From: Anthostomella pinea | Lineage: Eukaryota; Ascomycota; Sordariomycetes; Xylariales; Xylariaceae | Direction of reading: 5' to 3' | Assembly (NCBI GenBank): GCA_963556695.1 | Contig: CAUWAG010000013.1 | Span: 1,488,001 to 1,552,000 of the forward strand | Length of the DNA: 64,000 nt | Part shown: positions 10,705 through 20,564 of the stretch, piece after piece | Layout: each line of letters starts with the position of its first letter | Position numbering within the stretch: position 1 is the first letter of the stretch | Notes under the pieces: model-generated | Database searches by the model: none | Told to the model about the DNA's origin: nothing | Seen by the model: only the letters and a program-made list of their open reading frames with translations | Position numbers and translations under genes: made by a program

Positions 10705-12597
10705 TCATGCCCAATACCCCCATTCACCCTTCAACATGCCCGTCGCCTGCCGTCCCATCTGACCCGTCAAGATCGTCGATTTCCCCCTCTTCAAGAACGC
10801 GCCATCACCCTTCCTCCCCAAAACGCCTCCCCCATCCCGATCCCACATCTTCCTGCCCCTTAGGAAGACCCAGCGCGGCCAATTGCGCACCTCGATTCCC
10901 TCAAAGGGCGTGTAGTCGATGAAATGATGCAGCATATCATTCGTGATCCTGAACTTCCGCCTGCCCTCGGTTCCCTGCACCCCATGACTCGCGCTCACGG
11001 GCCCATCGGCCTCGGACCTCGCCGCCAGCGGCGGCTCCTCGGGGTACCACACCACGATATCGGCGTCGTAACCCGGCAGCAGGCTGCCCTTGCGGTCGCC
11101 GAGCCCGTACAGCTTGGCTGGGTTCGTCGACGTTAGCTCGACGAACCGCGGTAGCGAGATGCGGATCTTGGCGTCGGCGGAGCCGGTGAAGCCGCTCGGC
11201 CGGCCTGGGTCGAACGTGCGGTCGAAGAGCAGCGGGAGCCGCGTCTCCATCCCGGGGAGCCCGTTCGGCACAGTGCGAAAGTCGCCGTGCCGGTGGCCTC
11301 CGCCGTCGCTCTCCGTCGTCAGGCCCTTCATCTTGCCGCATGGATGGTCGAAGGTCGCGGGCGCGTGGTCTGATGACACGACTGTGAAGGTGCCGTTGGC
11401 TAGGCCGAGCCAGATCTCCTCGAGATCTTGGGGGCTGTGGCGCAGCTTGCGGTGTGCGCGTCAGATTTGGTGGCACATGAACGTGATAAGGGAAGTAGGC
11501 TACTAACCGGCGGTGCGCAGATGTTCTTGGCGCCTTCGAAGTCTTCTGGTCCCGACTGAAGTCGGTCGCTCAGCAGGTACAAGTATTGAGGGCAAGTCTC
11601 CGCGTGGATCGGCAGCAGCCTTCGCTGCGCTTCACCGACGTGGTTGACCGCTGTGGGAGCGGACATGTGCACCAGCAAGATGGGAGTGTCAGTCACCTCA
11701 GCTAGACTGATGGCGCGGTATGTCGCCTCACTCTCCGCGATCTGCGGCCGAGCGACTGAGTGGAAGAAAGTGCCCAAATTTCCTTGCTTCGCCAATCGCC
11801 TGTAGGGATCTTTAGCTCGAGCATGCGGAGTAGATGTGATTCAGTGGCATACTTGGTAATCTGCTCAATCATGTCGTTGTTCTCAGCATGGATCATGGTC
11901 GTGATGCCCAAGCTCCGAGCCCTCATCATGGTGTTGAAGAGATCGCCGTCGCAGAGCTTCATCGGCTCGTAAGTCATGTAGAGCTTGACGCTAGAAATGC
12001 CTTCTTTCTCCACGAGCTGCGGCAGCTCCTTTTCCAGCACGTTCTCATTCGGGTTGGTTAATATGACGTGGAAACTATAGTCACAGTACGTGTTGTCCTT
12101 GGCCTTGGCATGATACGCCTCGAGGGCCGGCCATATGCTCTCCTCGGCGCGCTTCTGGCTCGCGAACGCTAGGACAGTGGTGTTTCCGCCGGCGATGGCA
12201 GACCGAGACCCTGTTTCCCATGTGTCTCCTGTGGGCGAATTGTCTTGCTGGATGTGAACGTGTGAATCGACACCTCTGTCAAGAATCAGACCATGGTTAC
12301 GAGAAGATGATTACAGGACTCACCCTGGTGTCAGGTAGGCCCCCTCGGCATCAACAATTTGAGTATCTGTGCTGCTGCCCGCGACGATGGCGTCAAGATT
12401 TTGGCCGAGGCACACGACCTTGCCATTTTTGACTCCTATCTCGACGCCGAGTGGGAGCACCTCAGCTGCTGTGACCTAAACTTCACATTAATCGGTGCAG
12501 AGTTAGTCATACTTGTGGGAGCTGGGACACTTACAATTCGGCCATTCTTGATGATGAGGTCGAGGTCCTTCGGGGATCTGTCCACGTACTCCCCCAT
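10705..12597 (-). CDS. Dihydropyrimidinase / D-hydantoinase family cyclic amidohydrolase
   Basis: Five exons join in frame: 12535-12597, 12324-12475, 11853-12275, 11508-11799 and 10705-11445, giving 556 residues. Binuclear-metal amidohydrolase features are visible: HVH in GGVDSHVH (77-79), the Lys that becomes carbamylated in SSVKLYM (K169), His in IHAEN, His in LLVHMSAP and Asp in SSDHAPATF. These enzymes open hydantoin or dihydropyrimidine rings to N-carbamoyl acids. The gene diverges from an N-carbamoyl-D-amino-acid hydrolase, which would act on the product. That context favours a hydantoinase-type role over uracil catabolism, although substrate cannot be decided from sequence. Branch-site-like CTAAC elements precede some acceptors. 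The ATG at 12597 is the first in-frame start. Confidence 0.93.
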
Positions 12598-13264
12598 ATT
12601 CAACCCTCTCCTCGCTGGTAGTCTAAAACGTCGTTTAACAGTGTTTCGCGGATTTCACGAAGCCTCAGCAACTTGGGCAGAAAAAGACACTTCAAGCTTC
12701 ACGATGATGCTGCGGCTCCATCGTGAGGAAAGTGACCGAGTGAAAATAACGACCGAAGTCATTCAAGATGACCTCATTTGTACGCGGATGAACTTGGTAG
12801 CTACCCGCTCTTGCCGCCAAATACCGGACCGGATATCGGAGACAGATGCGGGCTCAGGGGGGAAGACGCATCTTTCGTATTACATAACAACTATGTGGAT
12901 GTGCAATTACGTGAAGTGTGCAATACAAGAACCATATCAAACATCATTTACTTATAGTAATCAAGGATAGCAACATAAAGCCCCTGGATATCAATCTTGA
13001 TAGTCGTGCTATTGCGATGTTGGATTATCCTCAAGATAGGCATGAGTGTAGGTGGGGACTGCGATCGGGAATATCGGGATGCACCGAAGCCTTCCTCCCT
13101 GCAAATCCCCCCTTAAGCCTCTTATCATAGCACTTCGGGTCATCGCCCCGGACTTCGAAGTCATCAACTTCATCTGCAGACTGTTCTCTTCTTACGTAGC
13201 TGAAGTCCAATACCTACCTGAAGTCACTCATACTGGTACCCATACCAAACAGCTTACTCACACC
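12598..13264. promoter_or_regulatory. Shared divergent promoter of hydantoinase and carbamoylase genes
   Basis: This 667-bp spacer between two head-to-head ATGs must carry both promoters. Three HGATAR-type sites, the kind bound by nitrogen GATA factors, occur at 12998-13003, 13034-13039 and (minus) 13122-13127. That number is close to chance, so no regulation is claimed from it. Confidence 0.5.
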
Positions 13265-14368
13265 ATGGCACCAAAACCAACACCGCGACCCCTGACGGTC
13301 GCAGCGGCGCAACTGGGGCCCAACAACAAGGACATGTCCCGCGACGAGATCCTGGCGCGCCTGCTAAAGCACATGGACGACGCCGCCTTGCGCGGCGTGC
13401 GGCTGATCGCCTTCCCCGAGCTGGCGCTGACCACCTTCTTCCCAGTGATGCTGCTGACCGCCGCGGCCGAGGTGTCCGCGTACTTCGAGCCCGCATCGCC
13501 GTCGCGCCCCTACGGCGTGCTCGAGACGCCGCACGGCAAGCCGCTCGTCGAGAAGGCGCACGCGCTGGGCATGGACTTCTACCTCGGCTACGCTGAGCGC
13601 TGGACGGGCGAGGACGGGGTGCCTATTGATTATAATGCGACGCTGTACTACTCGGTCGCGGCCGGTAGGGCGATCGCTAAGTACCGCAAGGTGCACCTGC
13701 CGGGGACCAAGGAGCCGATCGATGGCGGGGGGACGAAGGTGTACCAGCAGCTCGAGAAGCGGTACTTCCACCCAGGGGACCTGGGCTTCCAGGCGTTCCG
13801 GGCGCCGGGGCTGGTGGAGGGCGCGGTGAAGGCGGAGGATGCTGATGCCGAGGGTGCCGAAGGGGGCAAGATGAACAGCACAGACCGCAAGGGCGACCCG
13901 ATCATCGGCATGCTGATCTGCAACGACCGGCGGTGGCCCGAGGCGTGGCGGCCGTACGGCTTGCAGGGCGCCGAGCTGGTGATCGAGGGCTACAACACGA
14001 CGGCGTGGGCGCCGCAGTACGACGGTTCCCCTGAAGAACAGACGGCGACGGCCGAGTTCCACCACCGGCTGTCGTGCCAGGCCGGCAGCTACCACAACGC
14101 GTGCTGGAGTATCAATGTGGGCAAGTGCGGCGAGGAGAACGGCCAGTGGATGATCGGCGGCAGCATGATCGTCGATCCTAACGGCAGGGTCGTGGCCGAG
14201 TCCGAGACGCTCGGCGACGAGCTGGTCGTGGCGGGGATCGATTTGGCGCTGTGTCGCAAGGGCAAGGACAGGGTGTTCAACTTTGAGAGGCACAGGAGGG
14301 TGGATCAGTATGGTATTCTGCTGGAGCAAGTTGGCGTGAAGGAGGTCCCGCTTCTGAGCCGTTCGTGA
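13265..14368 (+). CDS. N-carbamoyl-D-amino-acid hydrolase (nitrilase superfamily)
   Basis: An intronless, GC-rich gene encodes 367 residues. The start at 13265 is chosen because it sits in a good context (caccATGGC) and the homologous fold begins there; the open frame extends upstream but looks non-coding. The nitrilase-fold catalytic residues are present: Glu in FPELALTTFFP (E52), Lys in YRKVHLPG (K142) and Cys in ICNDRRWPE (C219). CNDRRWPE is a hallmark of bacterial D-carbamoylases, which convert N-carbamoyl-D-amino acids to D-amino acids, CO2 and ammonia. An acidic insert (about 186-208) makes it longer than the roughly 304-residue bacterial enzymes. No targeting signal is seen, so it is probably cytosolic. 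A beta-ureidopropionase role is less likely given the DCase-type cysteine motif. Confidence 0.92.
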   Translation: MAPKPTPRPLTVAAAQLGPNNKDMSRDEILARLLKHMDDAALRGVRLIAFPELALTTFFPVMLLTAAAEVSAYFEPASPSRPYGVLETPHGKPLVEKAHALGMDFYLGYAERWTGEDGVPIDYNATLYYSVAAGRAIAKYRKVHLPGTKEPIDGGGTKVYQQLEKRYFHPGDLGFQAFRAPGLVEGAVKAEDADAEGAEGGKMNSTDRKGDPIIGMLICNDRRWPEAWRPYGLQGAELVIEGYNTTAWAPQYDGSPEEQTATAEFHHRLSCQAGSYHNACWSINVGKCGEENGQWMIGGSMIVDPNGRVVAESETLGDELVVAGIDLALCRKGKDRVFNFERHRRVDQYGILLEQVGVKEVPLLSRS

Positions 14369-14995
14369 TAGGTGTGCATACTGCCTTTTCGTCAATTTCG
14401 TGGCCCTTCCTCTCAGTTCACCAAGTCGGCACACACATTTGGAACCGGGTCACTCATCCGGGCATTTCCCCGTGGAGAAGAATGTCAGAACTTAGGCCTG
14501 GAGGTTTGACGACGACGGCTTAATCATACCCGGGATTATTGTGCCCTGAGCAGTCCTACTTATGATACTGACCTTATATATCACTCGCACTATCACATAT
14601 ACAGCGTGACAGTGTTTGATATGAAGGCCTTTGTGGCTTTTTTTGAACGAGCTCTGATCTCTAATCCTGTTCATCATAAGGCCAGCAAATACCATTGGTT
14701 GGTGTAAATATCCCGTATTTCAATATGAACGAGCGACTAAGTTTAAGTAGGTAGTGACTGTGGGTACTTCAAAGTTAAATCAAATACATCCACCACACGG
14801 ACTTGGAAACACAGCCGGTATCCATCTATACTGATTTCTCCCCTGTCAATTTCCAGTCAATTTTGCACCGCAACCCCCTATTCGACCCCTATGTGCCCTC
14901 TCCGTTGAGCCGTCCCGTCCTTAGCACATCCCAACAAACACACTGCAGATATCTGGAGAAAGACGGTTGTTTCGATGAATGTTGAGGGAGAGTCT
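14369..14995. other. Intergenic region
   Basis: 3' flank of the carbamoylase and 3' flank of the small secreted protein. It is AT-richer than its surroundings, and I recognise no gene in it. Confidence 0.5.
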
Positions 14996-15268
14996 CTAGT
15001 TGACAACGACAGTCTCGAACCCGTCGCGCTTCTCCTTGGGGAAATCGCAATCGGATCCGCCACCGCAGCAGCTGCGGAAGTTGGAGAGGTGCTCAGAGAT
15101 GGAAGCAGCCTCACACTGGTTGCCGCCTGTGGCGGTTCCGCCGAGTTGGCCGCAGCAATACACGGTCTGTACATCGTTAATCGTGCCGCCCGTGTTGCAC
15201 TGGCAGGCAAGTGCAGGGGTGGAGAGCAGGGCGGTGATGGCCACGGCAGCGATGCGGAAGACAAGCAT
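14996..15268 (-). CDS. Small secreted cysteine-rich protein (8 Cys)
   Basis: A single exon encodes 90 residues. Residues 1-21 form a clear signal peptide (MLVFRIAAVAITALLSTPALA). The mature protein of about 69 residues has eight cysteines spaced as CxC, CC, C, CC, C. That is an even number suited to four disulfides, but it does not match the hydrophobin order (C-CC-C-C-CC-C). It is Gly/Thr-rich early and ends with an acidic-basic tail (DFPKEKRDGFETVVVN). I infer an extracellular or wall-associated small secreted protein; effector, antimicrobial or surface roles are all possible and none is shown. A TATA-like element sits 168 bp upstream. Confidence 0.8.
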   Translation of the reverse strand: MLVFRIAAVAITALLSTPALACQCNTGGTINDVQTVYCCGQLGGTATGGNQCEAASISEHLSNFRSCCGGGSDCDFPKEKRDGFETVVVN

Positions 15269-15435
15269 TTTGGCGGGTTTGGTGTGGTGAGTTGTGTTGA
15301 GGTGAGTAAGTCTGAAGCCGATGATGATGATGGTTCAATGGGCTCTTGTTGGTTGAGTTGATGACGTTGATGAGGATTTCGGTTGGGAGGTAGAGAGCAG
15401 ATCGAAAGGACTACTTGAGGGAGAATGGATGGGAG

Positions 15436-15443
15436 TATTTATA
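15436..15443 (-). promoter_or_regulatory. TATA-like box of the secreted cysteine-rich protein gene
   Basis: TATAAATA on the minus strand, 168 bp upstream of the ATG at 15268. Confidence 0.4.
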
Positions 15444-16140
15444 TTTATCGAGCTCGTCTTCCTTGGGGCTCCTGTCCCGAGAAGCTGACGGTCGTGATCC
15501 CAACCTGGTAGGACTTGCTCAACTTGGGATACCACACAGGTTGCCAGCTCTTGAGGCAGCCGTCATGCCATCCGAAGCAACGACGCTTGGTTAGAGGATG
15601 GAAACCTGAGACTGTGCCGAGCTTGATCCCGCGGCTTACACCTGTCGATCTTACGGCTTGCGCCTCTCGATCATGCGCCTTACGCAGCTTGGATGTGGTT
15701 GATGACGAGGCTGTTACTGCACAATCCAAGGATTATGGCGAACTCTACGATATTATGCAAGATGTAGGGGTATCTCGTTGTATAATTACATTGCTAGTGC
15801 CTCGGACCTGTACCCGTGTAGGTAGCAGACCGAGTCCTATGACGTTGTCTCATCTTCTCGTGGTATCCAGTGACCACCCTTAGGCAGTGCACACCGGGCG
15901 ACTTATCTGGTTCGTCACATAAACTCGTTCGGCTTACATCGTGCAACGCGCGAGGCACGCTGCACGGTGTGAACCATTCCTGGAAGGGTCCTCGTTCGTG
16001 GCAACTTGAAGGCCCTCGTGTAAAGAACATTGCATCAACCTTCACAATGAGGATCTCGTAAAGCTGCAACCCTAGGTCCATGACGAACCCTCACCGTTCC
16101 CTGGCCACGCGAGCATACTACACGGAGTCCACTGCACGCG

Positions 16141-16635
16141 GCGAATGAGACAGGATTAATTGATCGATTCATGGTCTTTAACGGCTGGAGTACTGGCAGT
16201 GCCCAGCTTTGCTTGAGGCACACAAGGCTGTAGTAAGCCGTTTACGATATCTAGCTAAATACAGTGTATGATACTAATATTGTACCTCGTAGGCTGGCAA
16301 TTCTTTGATTATGTGTTTACTTTATTTAAGACTTTCGGGCCCTGTGCTTTCTTGTTCTTTTCAGGAATGTTATCTGTGACCTCTTAGCTAGAAAGGGGTT
16401 ATAAGTAATGGTCTTATTTAGCATAAGAATACTGCCTCCCGGTTCAAAAGCCAGTGCCTTCGGCTCTGGAGGTTAAGTAGTGCCCGTTATTTTTCGAACA
16501 GCCGGTAGCCATTTCAGTATAGCAGGAAAGAGGGTGTGCAAAAAGAAATTTAGAAATCAAGGCGTCCAGGGGACAAGAGGTATGCCCTAGAATTAGTCCT
16601 CCAGGAGAACTGGAGGGGCTGCGAATGAGACAGGA
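16141..16635. repeat. 15-bp direct repeats bracketing a TA-rich block
   Basis: GCGAATGAGACAGGA is present exactly at both ends (16141-16155 and 16621-16635). The enclosed 465 bp are TA-rich, with no frame I recognise. The arrangement resembles a small retroposon or relic with a long target duplication, but no terminal signature proves it. Confidence 0.4.
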
Positions 16636-17474
16636 AAGTTCGCGGGTCACCCCTTTTTCTCACATTCTTCGATTGGATGTACCTGACGAGAGACGGCACT
16701 ATGGCTGTGCTGATCAAACACAGCCTCCAATACCAAGATCCATATCAAGTCAGATCGACCTCATATCTCAGTAAATCCATCAAGGGTCAGCATGGGGCGG
16801 ACAGCCACTCATCATACTCGCGAGCCTTAGTAGTCCGCAAAAGCGCAGTCGATCAACGGATCAGCATTGTGTTCGTACCAGGCAGCCAGTAGTACTTGCC
16901 TGGCCAGAGCGCACATAGGTCGATATCGCTGTTGTCACTTTACTTGAGATGGCTAGAATATATTCCTCCGTCAACTTGGCGGAGGGGCTTGGTTTGGTGC
17001 CTCCCGAGGTGGCCGTGCTGACATGCATGCCATTACGTACTAACTTATGGGTTCACCGTGTTTTGCAAGGTTGAGCATGAGTATTGGCCAATGGTGTAGA
17101 TGTCATCCTACGGGTGGTGTAAGAGCATGAGCGGTGTGCGTATATGTTGCAAGAAATCAGGCTGATGACAACACCGAGCTGATGTATCTGTCCGTGGAAC
17201 ATGGAGCATAAGGGAGATGCCGTCTGCCGGACTCAAACCTTCCGGTCACGTAGCACAAGAGTAAGCTGACGGCGATACGAAGTATTACAGTCCTACTGAG
17301 ACGTAGGTCAAGTGCTGCTCAGTACCAGCGGTCTCACCGCTGTCTGAATCATAATGACCTTTCTGAGACCAGACGGGGTCACGGGGGCGCATGGTACATG
17401 TTTAGCTTCTGGAGGAGTGTAATACAGCACTGCCTCTTATAAGAGCGTGCTCGCGTATGGTCGATTTGTATGTT

Positions 17475-17490
17475 ACCTACCTAGGTAGGT
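17475..17490. repeat. Perfect 16-bp palindrome, AGGT/ACCT motif
   Basis: ACCTACCTAGGTAGGT is its own reverse complement and continues into two more AGGT units. This tetranucleotide is common in ascomycete intergenic DNA; function is unknown. Confidence 0.6.
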
Positions 17491-17930
17491 AGGTACCTTA
17501 CCGTATCATTTTGATATTGCGTTCGGTAACGGAGTATAGACGTCGACCTGTGAACGAGGGTGGCAGTTGGGTGACAGCTGCGTGGGCAACTGCACGCTGG
17601 TAAGGTGGACCTGATGCAGGCCACTTGTGAAGGCCCCACTAGATACGTGTCTATTGGGTGGAAAGGTGGCGGCAACCAGCTGCCCAGCTGGGCGGTACCA
17701 CAGGTATTAGGGTAACTTTGAACGGCTAGCGCAGACCGCTTGTGCAAGGGACGGGCATGGCTGATTGGTCTGCTGGGCCTTATCGATAAACCTGTGGTGG
17801 TCCTGAGGAAAGGGGCACGAGCCAGGCAGCCAGCCAGTCAACCAGACCGTTCATCTTGGCCTGCAACCACCAAACCTTGGAACCCACCACCATCGAATTC
17901 GGGAGAGCAGCATGCGACGCACAATGGACA

Positions 17931-20564
17931 ATGTGGAAGCCACAGTTGCATAACGTTGATATTGACCCCGTCACGAGGGCAGCCGGGGCGGCTCTATTGT
18001 GCAGTATCCTGTCGCAGCGCCTGTCGTCGCGCCAGACCGAACTTGGTTCCGAGATAGTGGCATGGTACGTGCTGCCCGTCGCCTTCAGCTTCGCGCGACG
18101 GCCACCCGTCAACAAACTGCCGCGGACTGTCACCTTCAGCATTCCCGAGACCCGACCTGCATCTGCGGCTTCATTATGGGTAGTTGCTTTGAGCGTTGCG
18201 ACGTTTTGTTTGTTCAAGGCAGAGAATGGCATGGTTGAGTTCTTTGTAAACCGTTCGCGCTGCTTCATGATGCTGTCCCTTCGACTGACGCCCTTCGCAG
18301 CCGGCACTGACTCCGTTACTTCTGGTAGCTCAGAACTATCGTGGGCCAGAACTCTGTATCTCAGCAAGGACTGATGCGTCGCTGTTCTCACCTTTTGCAA
18401 ACACCGTCTGGGGTAATGCCTTGGTCGCCACCTTTACCATTATCACTCTGTTCGATCGCGACACTCTAGGATGTGTTTTGTCAGCTGTTCCCGTTGCTGC
18501 TTTGCTAATCGCCTATATCACACTCACTCCCAGGGCCGGTAGGGGCTCGCGCTATGTGCCGCCTTTTGATAACGAGATCGGCATCCTGCCTCTCTCAGCG
18601 CGCGTTGTCATTATCTTGGTCATTTCACTGGGCGTTGAGGTCATCGTATTCGGCTTCCCTACTGGACTGAGCATAGCCACATTGCCCGTGGGCTTGGCAA
18701 AAGCTTCGTCATGGTATTTCATGATCGAAACAGTAAGTCCTGCTTCGTGTCCACGGGTACTCCAACATGCTTATCGCTCCATCAGGCTCGCCAGTCATCG
18801 TGGAACGCCACCACTGCCATAGGAACGTTCAGCATCACGTCCACTCGCAATCCCTTCATGCAACCTTCGGGTGTTCGGGCCTTGTCGCATGTCATTGCAT
18901 CTTTGGTAGCCCTCGGCCAGGTTATCAACATACTTCCAAAGCATGCAAGAGCCAGGTCAATACTATGGGCCTTCTCCGTCATCACACTGATCCCATTGAT
19001 TGCCAATGACCTGGCTATCAGAACTTCCCAGTCCTCACTGATTGAATCTCACGAGCATCCAGTAGCCGTCCTTATTCAGAACGCCAAGTCTGAATTTGAC
19101 GTCATGCTTCAGAAGCAGTCCACGACCTACGCAGCCGCCCATGACGAATACCAACGTCGGTACGGCGTGAACCCCCCGCTGGGCTTCGAAGCCTGGTATG
19201 AGTTTGCAAAATTGCATCAGTCGCCCATCGTTGATGAATTCGACACCGTATATACGAGCATTTCCCCTTTCTGGAGACTGAGTGGTCAAGAGTTCCGCCG
19301 CCTAATGGGCAATGTACAGCACGAACCGGGTAGCGAAGTGTGGTCCTGTGCATTTTCTGGAGGAAGTTCCAAGACTCTTTGCGATCATTCGATTCGCACT
19401 TTCGACAGGAATGTTCGGCGTTCGTTGGACATGCTCCTGGCGGACGTCGGAGGTGTTCTTCCCGATGTCAAATTTCTTGTCAATCACCTCGATGAACCAA
19501 GGGTCCTGATCCCTCCACCGCCGCTGGAAATTCATCCTCACAATGATCACTTTAATCTGACCGACCTATCAAGACAACCTGCTTGGGGTACTCTTACAAA
19601 GTTCTGCTCATCTCGGGGAAGCAGAAAAAGTGGTCAGATTACCAAAACAGCGGCAACATTGGGTCTCCCTTTCGTCACCGACACCCGTTCGGTCATGGAC
19701 CTGTGCCAACATCCCGAATATAGCGGCATGCATGGTTTCGCTATGAGCCCTACGTCCTTGCGCCTGTTTGAGGGCATGGCCCCAATATTTGCGACTGGCT
19801 CGCCTTCGACCATGGGCGACATATTGTACCCCAGCCCTGCCTATTCCGAGCCGGAGTTTCAATATGACGGTGCCCGTGACCTTGCATGGGACAAAAAGCG
19901 GAACAATCTTTATTGGGCGGGCTCTACCACTGGTGGCTTCGCCTTGGACGACAAATGGCAGCACTACCACCGCCAAAGGTTTGTCCAGTTGGCACAGAAC
20001 CTAGAGAAGCGACAACATCAATACCTACGAGAGAGCGATGGGGTGGTAAGCCTCGTGAAATCATCATTCTTCAACAGCAGATTGTACGATGTTGCTTTTA
20101 CGAGGATCTTCCAGTGCAAGAGGAGATACTGCAGAGATCAACGCGCTTACTTCAACGCCAAGTCATGGGCAGGCAAAGATGATGCGTTCCAATCACGACT
20201 CGTCTTCGACATTGACGGGAACGGCATCAGCGGCCGCTACTACAAGCTACTAGCCTCGACGTCTGTCCCATTGAAACAGACGCTTCTGCGAGAGTGGCAT
20301 GACGATCGGCTCATACCCTGGGTTCATTACATACCCGTCAGCCAAAGCATGGAAGAGCTTCCAGAGCTGGTCACTTATCTTACGTCCACCAAAGCCGGGC
20401 AGAAAAGCGCTAGAGAGATTGCGAACCAGGGCCGGGACTGGTATTCCAAGGCCTTCCGCGACGTCGACCGGACCATTTACGTCTATCGTCTACTGTTAGA
20501 GATGGCGAGACTCCAAGACCCGGAAAGGCCAGCATGGCGAGTCGACGATGATTCAGGTGTATGA
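17931..20564 (+). CDS. Multi-membrane-span glycosyltransferase, GT90/CAP10 family
   Basis: Exons 17931-18245, 18301-18732 and 18786-20564 join in phase 0, giving 841 residues from the first in-frame ATG. That start is uncertain because the frame is open further 5' without an ATG. The N-terminal 350 residues hold several hydrophobic helices (SLWVVALSVATFCLF; VVIILVISLGVEVIVFGF; ALSHVIASLVALGQVI). The C-terminal half is a CAP10-like domain: EPEFQYDGARDLAWDKK, NNLYWAGSTTGG followed by YHRQRF, then DIDGNGISGRYYKLLAS and WVHYIPV near the end. GT90 members include the cryptococcal xylosyltransferases that act in the secretory pathway on capsule or glycolipid; here the donor and acceptor are unknown. 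It probably sits in Golgi or ER membranes. Confidence 0.87.

Larger units (their letters stand above)
15269..17930. other. Long intergenic region with a TA-rich block between 15-bp direct repeats
   Basis: It holds the promoter of the secreted protein (TATA-like site at 15436-15443, minus) and, further right, the upstream region of the GT90 gene. GCGAATGAGACAGGA occurs at 16141-16155 and at 16621-16635, bracketing about 465 bp that are TA-rich. A perfect 16-bp palindrome of ACCTACCT/AGGTAGGT lies at 17475-17490. I support no coding gene here. Confidence 0.5.

Noticed and set aside
12598..13264. GATA-factor (nitrogen control) sites as evidence of AreA regulation of the hydantoinase pair
   Set aside because: Three HGATAR sites in 667 bp on two strands is about the number expected by chance (around two).
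13052..13264. Upstream in-frame extension of the carbamoylase to about 438 residues
   Set aside because: The added segment does not resemble coding DNA, and the fold starts just after the ATG at 13265, which has a good context.
14996..15268. Class I or II hydrophobin
   Set aside because: Eight cysteines are present but in the order CxC, CC, C, CC, C rather than the hydrophobin C-CC-C-C-CC-C pattern.
16385..16455. Pol III A/B-box pair implying a SINE in the 15-bp-repeat block
   Set aside because: The ggttcaaaagcc and tagctagaaagg words each mismatch the box consensus, so this is too weak to claim.
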